Source: Jannaschia sp. CCS1
GTDB taxonomy: Bacteria; Pseudomonadota; Alphaproteobacteria; Rhodobacterales; Rhodobacteraceae
Length of the DNA stretch: 64,000 nt
Assembly: GCF_000013565.1 (NCBI RefSeq)
Contig: NC_007802.1
Coordinates: 3,720,001 to 3,784,000 of the forward strand
Direction of reading: 5' to 3'
The notes under the pieces were generated by a model, which searched no databases, was not told the DNA's origin, and saw only the letters and a program-made list of their open reading frames with translations. Of the stretch, positions 42,101 through 48,893 are shown piece by piece. Position 1 is the stretch's first letter. Every line of letters begins with the position of its first letter. The position numbers and the translations under genes were made by a program.

Positions 42101-43588
42101 GGCAGCACACCCACCGACAACACAGACCCGTTCTTCGGCTCCGTGCTCGGGCGCGTTCAGGGCACGGCGTCCAGCACCGATATCGAAGCGCAACGCACGC
42201 TGACATTTGATCCCGCCTATGACGATGCGGTCATCGAGTTTGACTTCCACCGCATCGACAGCTGGGACAATGAAGACTTCCAGATCTATGCCAACGGGCA
42301 GGAGATCTTTAGCCAGACCTTCAATCCCGGCACGATTGTCGGCGGGGCCAACACCGTCACAATCGGCGGCGTCACCTATACGATCACGCTGACATCGCAA
42401 GGCGATGCGGCGCAGAACGGGTATTGGGATGGCCAACCCTGGACCACGGACCAAAGCTTCCGCGTCCGGATCGAAGTTGAAAACGCCCCCGAGACGCTGG
42501 ATCTGGGGTTTGGCTCCACGATCAACCAAGCAGTCACCGACGAAAGTTACGCGTTCGACAATTTCGCCGTCGTGTCCACGAACGACACGTCCATCGACCC
42601 AACCGACTTCATCAACACCGGCAACGACGACACCATCGAAGGCGGCGCGGGCAACGATGAAATCTACGGAGAAGAGGGCAATGATGTCCTCGACGGCGGC
42701 GCGGATAACGACACGCTCTTTGGCGGCGACGGCGATGACAGCGTTCAGGGCGGGGCGGGTCAGGACAGCCTGATCGGTGGCCAGGGCAACGACACACTTG
42801 TGGGCGGGGACGACGCGGACTGGATTTTCGGTGGCTCTGGCGATGTCATCGATGGCGGTGAAGGCGGCGACGACAACGATACGCTCTTCCTTGGCGATGA
42901 CGGGGCCATCATCGTCTACGACACCGTTAACCCGGAAAACGGCACCGTTACCTTCAGCGACGGCACCACGCTGACATTCCAGAATATCGAAACGGTCATT
43001 CCCTGTTTCACCCCCGGCTGCCGCGTCGCAACCGCACGTGGCACGTCAAAGGTCGAAGACCTGCGCGTCGGTGATCTGATCGAGACCCATGACAATGGCT
43101 TGCAGGCCGTCCGCTGGATCGGAGCGAAGACGCTGACCCAAATCGATCTGGCCCGCGCGCCGCATCTGCGGCCCATCCGCATTCGCACGGGGGCCTTGGG
43201 ACCGGGCGTGCCGAACCGGGATATGGAGGTCTCTCCCCAGCATCGCATGTTGATAGAGGGGGGGCAGACGGAACTGCTGTTCGGCGAAGATCAGGTGCTG
43301 GTGCGCGCCAAGCATCTGACGCATCTGCCGGGTGTAGAGGTCGTGAAAACCTGTGAGCGGGTCACCTACATCCACGTCATGTGCGACGCCCATGAGGTGA
43401 TCCGCGTCGACGATGCCTGGACCGAGAGTTTCCAGCCCGGCGATCTGGTGCAGGATCACGAGGCGCGGGAGATCTTTGGCGATCTGCTGCACGCCTTCCC
43501 CGGGTTGGGCACGGAGGCGGGGCGCGAAACCTACGTCTCTGCCCGGCTCAGCCTGAAAGCCCATGAGGCCGGGTTGGTCCGGATCTAG
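39200..43588 (+). CDS. RTX (Ca2+-binding nonapeptide) protein with C-terminal Hint domain
   Basis: A 1462-residue acidic protein with no classical signal peptide. Order: short RTX stretch (about 14-43), beta-domain copy A (about 50-240), a block of about 13 RTX nonapeptides GGxGxDxLx (about 246-370), a closing module with GTVVFNDGSTATFTGIET, then beta-domain copy B (about 497-690), more RTX repeats, a lectin-like domain (about 955-1130; NFDGGNDGGWGS...), further RTX and a Hint_2-type domain from Cys1269 (PCFTPGCRVATARGTSKVEDLRVGD). RTX repeats bind calcium outside the cell, and export would be by a type I system encoded elsewhere. Hint_2 in this group usually lacks splicing context; whether it self-cleaves is unknown. 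Confidence 0.9.
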   Translation: MATINGDGTDNTLTGTGAADDITGFAGNDTITGGNGNDAIDGGAPSLTPTALDLNWTAQGGNGTNLAGGFTQNTGGIDVAVSFTNDGGGSAAQVSTSTTFVDTGETYDANSNLSMTGNGGSDVWTVDVDFSSVGGSGFADEVENVAFRLQDIDTGGWQDIVTVNAYDADGNLIPVILTPSGGDTVSGNTVTAGPGATAASSSEGSVLVEIAGPVARFEIIYQNGGTSGQLGLVTDVQFDAVPTDDDELFGEAGNDTITGGFGDDLLDGGTNNDVLDGGSGNDTLIGGSGNDTLDGGAGQDSLEGGTGADVLTGGDGNDTLGGGGGADTLDGGDGDDSLSGGSGFDVLTGGEGADTLDGGNGNDIFNAGSGDVVIGGEGGTDTNDQLIVDDVAEVIFDPLNSENGTVVFNDGSTATFTGIETLVVNGGPDGVVDGTFGNDVIDSDYVDPNLEQVDNGDGTLGTAGDEDVIEAGFGDDTVYAGEGNDSIEGGPSGPLNSATENFSWIAEGDGTDISGGITQDTGVANITVGITNDGALNQSAITNTTQYVDGADPFSATSGLALGGSGGADVATLDFAADAELTGVSFRLNDIDAGAWEDIVTVNAYDPNGNLVPVVLTPETAGDVVTGQTVTGAGTDNPNQIGGSVLVEIAGPITRFEVIYENGSTGGQVVYLTDIHYTASETDDDVLHGDQGGDTIDGGAGNDVIFGDQMAVDPADIPSGTGGTATSATFQNDSPYAVGLAQVDASGVVVPVITIPAGSDYTAPSTTQTNWVLLEPATGDILQVYEAPADGSTLIFDSSGADSLFGGLGDDTISGDFGNDTIDGGAGDDSLSGGAEQDVFQFTDGFGTDTVDGGEAGDDLDTLDFSQMTTGIDVMFDGDEQGDVSDTGSTDSVEFTNIERVDGTGQDDTIDAGASNADQTLIGNDGADSIVGGSGNDTLYGDGGTSTPANGTLIYADNFDGGNDGGWGSTPTDNTDPFFGSVLGRVQGTASSTDIEAQRTLTFDPAYDDAVIEFDFHRIDSWDNEDFQIYANGQEIFSQTFNPGTIVGGANTVTIGGVTYTITLTSQGDAAQNGYWDGQPWTTDQSFRVRIEVENAPETLDLGFGSTINQAVTDESYAFDNFAVVSTNDTSIDPTDFINTGNDDTIEGGAGNDEIYGEEGNDVLDGGADNDTLFGGDGDDSVQGGAGQDSLIGGQGNDTLVGGDDADWIFGGSGDVIDGGEGGDDNDTLFLGDDGAIIVYDTVNPENGTVTFSDGTTLTFQNIETVIPCFTPGCRVATARGTSKVEDLRVGDLIETHDNGLQAVRWIGAKTLTQIDLARAPHLRPIRIRTGALGPGVPNRDMEVSPQHRMLIEGGQTELLFGEDQVLVRAKHLTHLPGVEVVKTCERVTYIHVMCDAHEVIRVDDAWTESFQPGDLVQDHEAREIFGDLLHAFPGLGTEAGRETYVSARLSLKAHEAGLVRI
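39347..39935 (+). repeat. Beta-domain copy A of the RTX-Hint gene
   Basis: Codes for about 195 residues starting LDLNWTAQGGNGTNLAGG and ending LGLVTDVQFDA. It is clearly related to copy B at 40687-41255 (shared DIVTVNAYDxxGNLxPVxLTP and GSVLVEIAGPxxRFEVIYxNG), with many synonymous and some amino-acid differences, so the duplication is not recent. Confidence 0.85.
39935..40310 (+). repeat. Tandem 27-bp RTX repeat block
   Basis: About 13 consecutive 9-residue units of the type GGxGxDTLx (for example GGSGNDTLI, GGSGNDTLD, GGAGQDSLE) encoded in-frame, forming a calcium-binding beta-roll. Smaller blocks occur at about 41240-41330, 41580-41720 and 42630-42860 in the same gene. Confidence 0.85.
40687..41255 (+). 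repeat. Beta-domain copy B of the RTX-Hint gene
   Basis: Codes for about 190 residues starting NFSWIAEGDGTDISGGITQDTG. It aligns along its length with copy A at 39347-39935. A closing module is also shared: GTVVFNDGSTATFTGIET near 40410-40470 and GTVTFSDGTTLTFQNIET near 42935-43000, the second leading directly into the Hint domain. Confidence 0.85.
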
Positions 43589-44421
43589 ACCTGCCGCAGC
43601 GGCACCTCGCGCCCATTGGCAAGTGCCGGGATCTGCCCCCGCACCTTGGCGCATTGGGCAAGGTCCAGCGTAACCACTTGCACCTTTGGCGCGACGTCCT
43701 CCAGATCCGCGATCACGCGACCCCAGGGGTCCACGGCCAGCGAATGGCCATAGGTGTCCCGACCATCGTCATGATGACCGGCCTGCGCAGGCGCGATGAC
43801 GAATGACCCGGTTTCAATCGCCCGGGCCCGCATCAGGACATGCCAATGGGCCTTGCCCGTCGGCACCGTGAAGGCCGCCGGGATGAACATGACCTGCGCA
43901 CCCGCCTGCGCCATGGCGCGGTAAAGATAGGCAAACCGCAGATCATAGCAGATCGACAGGCCCAGAACGCCCCAGGGCGTGTCAACGACCATCGCCTCGT
44001 TCCCCGGCGCGAAGGCCTTGGATTCCTTGAACGTGGCATCGGGCACGTCCACATCGAAGAGGTGGATCTTGTCATAGGCCGCGCGGATCTCGCCCGCTTT
44101 GTCGATCAGGGTTGCGCGGTTGAAGAACCGTCCGTCCAGGGCCAGCACGGGGGTGGAGCCTGTGTGGATCCATATCCCGTGTCTTGCAGCCAAGTCCCGG
44201 CAGCCACGGATGAACAGATCGTCCTCCGCCGCGACCACCAGAGCCTTGGCGGATGCGCGGTCGGCGTTCATCATCGACGAAACCTCGGGCAGGGCCAACA
44301 TCTCTGCCCCCTGCCCTTTCGCCTGATCCGCAAGGGCTTTGACCGTCTCAAGGTTCTCGGCCTGGCTCTTGGCCGAGCACATCTGCCCGATGGCAATCGA
44401 AAGCGTCTCGCGCTTATCCAT
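43585..44421 (-). CDS. Carbon-nitrogen hydrolase (nitrilase superfamily, Nit-like)
   Basis: A 278-residue amidase-type enzyme. The catalytic triad is visible: Glu46 (LALPEVSSM), Lys118 (YDKIHLFD) and Cys158 (LSICYDLRF). [12 protein letters not shown] and the general layout resemble the Nit1/Nit2 branch (omega-amidase or deaminated-glutathione amidase), the latter being a common role for bacterial homologues. ATG 44421 overlaps the glpK stop by 8 bp, so it belongs to the glpD-glpK operon although no metabolic link to glycerol is known. Its stop overlaps that of the RTX gene (shared CTAG 43585-43588). Confidence 0.9.
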   Translation of the reverse strand: MDKRETLSIAIGQMCSAKSQAENLETVKALADQAKGQGAEMLALPEVSSMMNADRASAKALVVAAEDDLFIRGCRDLAARHGIWIHTGSTPVLALDGRFFNRATLIDKAGEIRAAYDKIHLFDVDVPDATFKESKAFAPGNEAMVVDTPWGVLGLSICYDLRFAYLYRAMAQAGAQVMFIPAAFTVPTGKAHWHVLMRARAIETGSFVIAPAQAGHHDDGRDTYGHSLAVDPWGRVIADLEDVAPKVQVVTLDLAQCAKVRGQIPALANGREVPLRQV

Positions 44422-45883
44422 GGTCGGACAACGTTCGTGCGACGGCGTCCTTCCAGCCCGCATATCGTGCGTCGCGTGTGGCAGCGTCCATCTGCGGCTC
44501 GAACGTTGTGTCCAGCGCCCAGGACGCGGCGAAGCCGTCTTGGTCCGGGTAAAGGCCCGCACGGTTGCCCGCGATCCAGGCCGCGCCGACGGCTGTCGTC
44601 TCCAGCACCTGCGGGCGATCCACTGGCGCACCGAGGATGTCGCTGAGGAATTGCATCGTCCAGTCAGAGGCGGTCATGCCGCCGTCCACCCGAACATTGC
44701 CCGTATCGCCGGGGTAATCCGCCGCCATCGCCTCCAACAAATCGCGGGTCTGGAAACCCACCGATTCCAACGCGGCTTTGGCAATTTCCGCGGGGCCTGA
44801 ATTGCGCGTCAGCCCGTATATCGCGCCGCGCGCGTCCGGGTCCCAGTAGGGCGCGCCAAGGCCGGTGAACGCGGGCACGAGGTAAAGGGACTGCGTGGCA
44901 TCTGCCGCGTCCGCCAGCCCGGCACTCTGCGGCGCATCGTCGATGATCTTTAGCCCGTCGCGCAGCCATTGGACCACCGCACCCGCGATGAAGATGGAGC
45001 CCTCCAGCGCATAGGTCGGCTTGCCGTCAAACTGATAGGCAATCGTCCCCAGCATCCGGTTTTGCGACGTCACCAGCGTGTCGCCCGTGTTCAGCAGCGC
45101 GAAACACCCGGTGCCATAGGTCGATTTCAACATGCCCGGCTGGAAACATGCCTGCCCCACGGTGGCGGCCTGTTGGTCGCCTGCGACGCCAAGGATCGGC
45201 AGCGGCGCGCCGAACAGCGAGGTCTCTCCAAAATCGGCACCGCAATCGAGAACCTCGGGCAGGATACCCATGGGGATCTTGAGCATGGCGCAAATGGCCG
45301 GATCCCATCCGCCATCGCGAATATTGTAGAGCAGCGTGCGGGCCGCGTTCGTGGCATCGGTCACGTGGCGCTGGCCGTCGGTCATACGCCAGATAAGGAA
45401 GCTGTCGATGGTGCCAAACGCCAGATCCCCGTCCTCCGCCCGGGTCCGCGCACCCTCGACGTTGTCGAGAATCCAGGCCAGTTTCGTCCCGCTGAAATAG
45501 GGGTCCAGCAGCAGGCCGGTCTTCTGCTGGATCATCGGTTCACGCCCCTCGGCCTTCAACCGGGCGCACAGATCCGCCGTGCGGCGATCCTGCCAGACGA
45601 TGGCATTGTAGACGACCTCCCCCGTGTGCCGGTCCCAGACCACAACCGTTTCGCGCTGGTTGGTGATGCCGATGGCCGCAACGTCCCCGCCCTGATCCAA
45701 AGCGCCCCGGCAGGTTTCCAGCACCGTATCCCAGATCTCATTGGGATCATGCTCCACCCAGCCGGATGCCGGGAAATGCTGCGTGAATTCCTTCTGGGCG
45801 CTGGCTTTTGGCCGCAACTGCCCATCAAAGACGATTGCACGGGTGGAGGTGGTGCCCTGGTCGATGGCGAGGATCTGGGTCAT
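44414..45883 (-). CDS. glpK: Glycerol kinase
   Basis: A 489-residue FGGY-family kinase that phosphorylates glycerol to sn-glycerol 3-phosphate. N-terminal [16 protein letters not shown] binds phosphate; other GlpK landmarks are [62 protein letters not shown] and [14 protein letters not shown]. Full length. It is 12 bp downstream of glpD on the same strand, with a GGGAG ribosome site, forming the core of a glycerol-utilisation operon. No glpF or glpR is adjacent. Confidence 0.97.
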   Translation of the reverse strand: MTQILAIDQGTTSTRAIVFDGQLRPKASAQKEFTQHFPASGWVEHDPNEIWDTVLETCRGALDQGGDVAAIGITNQRETVVVWDRHTGEVVYNAIVWQDRRTADLCARLKAEGREPMIQQKTGLLLDPYFSGTKLAWILDNVEGARTRAEDGDLAFGTIDSFLIWRMTDGQRHVTDATNAARTLLYNIRDGGWDPAICAMLKIPMGILPEVLDCGADFGETSLFGAPLPILGVAGDQQAATVGQACFQPGMLKSTYGTGCFALLNTGDTLVTSQNRMLGTIAYQFDGKPTYALEGSIFIAGAVVQWLRDGLKIIDDAPQSAGLADAADATQSLYLVPAFTGLGAPYWDPDARGAIYGLTRNSGPAEIAKAALESVGFQTRDLLEAMAADYPGDTGNVRVDGGMTASDWTMQFLSDILGAPVDRPQVLETTAVGAAWIAGNRAGLYPDQDGFAASWALDTTFEPQMDAATRDARYAGWKDAVARTLSDHG

Positions 45884-45895
45884 CTGTCGGTCTCC

Positions 45896-47443
45896 CTATT
45901 GCGCGGCCATATAAGCATCCAGCGCAGCGATCTGGTCCGCACTAAGTTTGAGCCCAAGTTTTGAGCGGCGCCAGACCACATCTGCCGCTTTGCGCGCATA
46001 TTCGCGGGTCATCAGCCAGCGCACTTCAGCCTCGGTGAGGGTCGCGCCGAAATCCTGTCCCAGATCATCGGCGCTTTTCGCCATGCCCAGAAGGTCCGAG
46101 GCTTCGGTGCCATAGGCGCGGATCAGGCGCTTGGCCCAACGGTCGCTCAGGAAGGGATAGCCGGCTTTGAGATCCGCGATCAGCGCGGGCACGCCATCCA
46201 CCGGGAAGTCCCCACCCGGCAGCGGCACGCCCGCCGTCCAGTGACCCGTGGCCTCCGGGAAGAAGCGCGCGATCTTGTCCCAGGCATCCTGGGCCAGCAC
46301 GCGGTAGGTGGTGATCTTGCCACCAAAGACGTTGAGCATGGGTGCGCCCGCATCATCCAGCGACAGCACGTAATCGCGCGTTGCCGCCGTCGCGGATTTC
46401 GCCCCGTCATCATAGAGGGGCCGCACGCCGGAATAGGTCCAGACGACATCTTCTGCGCTGAGGCTGTCCTTGAAGTACTCGTTGGCGAAGGTCAGCAGGT
46501 AGTCCCGCTCCTCCGGGGTACATTCCGCGGTGCGGGGGCTGTCGAGGTGTTCGGCATCAGTGGTGCCGATCAACGTATAATCGGTCTCGTAGGGGATCGA
46601 GAAGATGATCCGCCCGTCCGTGCCCTGGAAGAAGTAGCACTTGTCGTGATCGTAGAGCTTGCGGGTCACGATGTGCGATCCGCGCACCAGCCGTACCCCT
46701 TCGCTGGAGTTCTGCCGTGCCACGTTGCGCACGATGTCCGCGACCCATGGCCCGCCCGCATTGACCAGCGCGCGCGCGTGGATAACCTCGTTCCCCGCCT
46801 CGCCGCGAACCGTGACGCGCCACAGATCCCCGTCCCGTTCGGCAGTCGTCACCTCGGTGCGGACCATGATCCGCGCGCCCCGCGCCTCCGCGTCACGGGC
46901 GTTCAGCACCACAAGACGTGCGTCTTCCACCCAGCAATCGGAATATTCATAGGCCTTGGTGAACCGGTCCTGAAGCGGCGCCCCTTCGACAGTGCCGTCC
47001 AGGCTGACGCCCTTCGTGCCCGGCAGGATTTTCCGCCCGCCCAGATTGTCATACAGGAACAATCCCACGCGGATCAGCCAGTTGGGCCGCCGCCCCTTCA
47101 TCCAAGGCATCACGGTGCCAAGGATCTTGGAGGTCGGTGTCGAATTGTCGAACCGCATGTCCTTGGACAGCGGCAGCACAAACCGCATCGGCCAGCTGAT
47201 ATGCGGCATGGCGCGCAGCAGCGTCTCCCGCTCTTCCAACGCGTGGCGGACCAGCTTGAACTCGAAATATTCCAGATAGCGCAGACCGCCGTGGAACAGC
47301 TTCGTGGACGCGCTGGAGGTCGCGCCCGCAAGATCCTCCATCTCGGCCAGGCAAACGCTGAGGCCACGCCCCGCCGCATCCCGGGCAATGCCGCAACCGT
47401 TGATGCCCCCGCCGATCACAAAGAGGTCGTATGGCTTGTCCAT
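45896..47443 (-). CDS. glpD: Glycerol-3-phosphate dehydrogenase (FAD, aerobic type)
   Basis: A 515-residue membrane-associated flavoprotein oxidising glycerol 3-phosphate to dihydroxyacetone phosphate with electrons passed to quinone. The FAD motif DLFVIGGGINGCGIARDAAGRGLSV is at the N-terminus, followed by SSASTKLFHGGLRYLEYFEFKLV, the family signature. DYTLIGTTD and SGVRPLYDDG are also typical. First gene of the glpD-glpK-nitrilase operon; a promoter candidate lies just upstream. Confidence 0.97.
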   Translation of the reverse strand: MDKPYDLFVIGGGINGCGIARDAAGRGLSVCLAEMEDLAGATSSASTKLFHGGLRYLEYFEFKLVRHALEERETLLRAMPHISWPMRFVLPLSKDMRFDNSTPTSKILGTVMPWMKGRRPNWLIRVGLFLYDNLGGRKILPGTKGVSLDGTVEGAPLQDRFTKAYEYSDCWVEDARLVVLNARDAEARGARIMVRTEVTTAERDGDLWRVTVRGEAGNEVIHARALVNAGGPWVADIVRNVARQNSSEGVRLVRGSHIVTRKLYDHDKCYFFQGTDGRIIFSIPYETDYTLIGTTDAEHLDSPRTAECTPEERDYLLTFANEYFKDSLSAEDVVWTYSGVRPLYDDGAKSATAATRDYVLSLDDAGAPMLNVFGGKITTYRVLAQDAWDKIARFFPEATGHWTAGVPLPGGDFPVDGVPALIADLKAGYPFLSDRWAKRLIRAYGTEASDLLGMAKSADDLGQDFGATLTEAEVRWLMTREYARKAADVVWRRSKLGLKLSADQIAALDAYMAAQ

Positions 47444-47476
47444 GGTCCGTTTCCCCGAGCCCGCATGTCTGTCAGC

Positions 47477-47528
47477 GTCTTCTCACTCCATGTTCGTTTT
47501 GTCAATTTTTTGGCGCGTTTTTTTTCGC
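47477..47528 (-). promoter_or_regulatory. Candidate glpD promoter with A-tract UP element and GlpR-like half-site
   Basis: On the minus strand, A8 and A6 tracts precede TTGACA (47505-47500). Downstream is CGAACAT (47496-47490), identical to one half of the E. coli GlpR operator. No good -10 hexamer is seen at 17-18 bp spacing. The A-rich tracts could serve as an UP element. Tentative. Confidence 0.4.
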
Positions 47529-47539
47529 AATCTACGGGG

Positions 47540-48226
47540 TCAGGGCGTGGCGGCGCGCTCGACCAGATCCTCCAACAGCGGCCCGATATCCTCCACGATC
47601 AACGCAACCCCATCCGCGTTGGGGTGAATTCCGTCCGCTTGCATGAACTCCGCAACCCCTGCCCCGGCCTCCACCGGGGCGCGAAAGCCGTCGAAGAAAT
47701 CGCGTGACAGCAGGGTGCCGTAGGTCTCCGCCAAGTCCGGGTACATGGCGTTGAACTCTTGCTGGTACTCCGGCCCATAATTGCCGGAGGCCACGATACC
47801 CACCAAAAGCACGTCCAGATCCTCTCGCGCCGCGATGTCTAGGATCCCTGCAAGGTTCGCGCGGCTCACGCCCGGGTCGATGCCGCGCAGAAAATCGTTA
47901 CCTCCAAGCGCCACGATGACGGCGTCGACCTCCGGCGTCAGGCTCCATTCCAGTCGGGCCAAACCGCCCGCCGTTGTGTCCCCTGAGACACCGGCATTGA
48001 TGACCGTCACATCCTGCCCCCGCGCATCGAGCCAGTCCTGCATTTGCGGAACAAGGCCCGCGTCCTGGCGCAACCCATAGCCCGCCGTCAGACTGTCCCC
48101 CAGCGCGAGGATCGTCACCTCCTGCGCCATCACCGGCGTTGCCAGCAGCGTGAACAAAACCGCCTTGCCCCAGTGCCGCAAGGCCCCATATCCAACGGAC
48201 ACCTTCGCGTTGAGACGGCTTTTCAT
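47540..48226 (-). CDS. tesA: Periplasmic SGNH esterase/lysophospholipase, TesA type
   Basis: A 228-residue exported hydrolase. A signal peptide ends near PVMAQ. The SGNH blocks are all present: GDSLTAGYG (nucleophile Ser45), NAGVSGDTTAGG, LGGNDFLRG and the C-terminal DGIHPNADG with the Asp/His pair. TesA-like enzymes cleave thioesters, lysophospholipids or aryl esters. Its ATG (48224-48226) overlaps the divergent ybbA ATG (48225-48227); tesA-ybbA divergence is conserved in many bacteria, supporting the calls. Confidence 0.92.
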   Translation of the reverse strand: MKSRLNAKVSVGYGALRHWGKAVLFTLLATPVMAQEVTILALGDSLTAGYGLRQDAGLVPQMQDWLDARGQDVTVINAGVSGDTTAGGLARLEWSLTPEVDAVIVALGGNDFLRGIDPGVSRANLAGILDIAAREDLDVLLVGIVASGNYGPEYQQEFNAMYPDLAETYGTLLSRDFFDGFRAPVEAGAGVAEFMQADGIHPNADGVALIVEDIGPLLEDLVERAATP

Positions 48227-48893
48227 GACAGCACTCCTTTCCCTGAACGACGCGACCCTGTCGCTGGACGGCAATGCGGGCCGTGTGGATATTTTGCACG
48301 GCATTTCGCTTGACGTCACGCGCGGCGAAACATTGGCGCTGACGGGTCCATCGGGGTCTGGCAAGTCGTCGCTCCTCATGGTCATGGGCGGGTTGGAACG
48401 GGCCACGGGCGGGTCGGTCACGGCTCTGGACCATGATCTGACCGCCATGACCGAAGATCAACTGGCCCGGTTTCGAAGGCAACATATGGGGGTCGTGTTC
48501 CAGTCCTTCCACCTGATCCCGACAATGACCGCCTTGGAAAACGTTGCCACGCCGCTGGAACTGGCGGGTGTGGCAGATGCGTTTGAGCGCGCCGAAGCCG
48601 AACTTGCCGCGATGGGGCTGGAGGCGCGCGTGGGGCATTACCCGTCGCAGATGTCAGGCGGGGAACAGCAGCGTGTGGCGTTGGCCCGCGCCTCCGCCCC
48701 CCGGCCCGACATCCTTCTGGCCGACGAGCCGACGGGCAACCTGGATGGCACCACCGGCGCGCAGATCATGGACCTGTTGATGGACCTGCGGGATCGTCAC
48801 GGCGCGACCCTGATCCTTGTGACCCACTCGCCGGAACTGGCTGCCCGCTGTGACCGGGAAGTGCGTCTGCGCGACGGGCGGATCGCGCAATGA
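48225..48893 (+). CDS. ybbA: ABC transporter ATP-binding protein, YbbA type
   Basis: A 222-residue ATPase of the MacB/LolD group. Walker A is [10 protein letters not shown] (41-50), the signature is [14 protein letters not shown] and Walker B is [12 protein letters not shown]. It pairs with the FtsX-like permease YbbP, whose gene overlaps by 4 bp. The role of YbbA-YbbP is unclear; it is thought to act on lipids or lipoproteins with TesA, which sits divergently here. Confidence 0.92.
   Translation: MTALLSLNDATLSLDGNAGRVDILHGISLDVTRGETLALTGPSGSGKSSLLMVMGGLERATGGSVTALDHDLTAMTEDQLARFRRQHMGVVFQSFHLIPTMTALENVATPLELAGVADAFERAEAELAAMGLEARVGHYPSQMSGGEQQRVALARASAPRPDILLADEPTGNLDGTTGAQIMDLLMDLRDRHGATLILVTHSPELAARCDREVRLRDGRIAQ

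Noticed and set aside
46241-47707. A 488-codon open frame on the plus strand
   Set aside because: It is antisense to glpD, whose full-length family features leave no room for a second gene.
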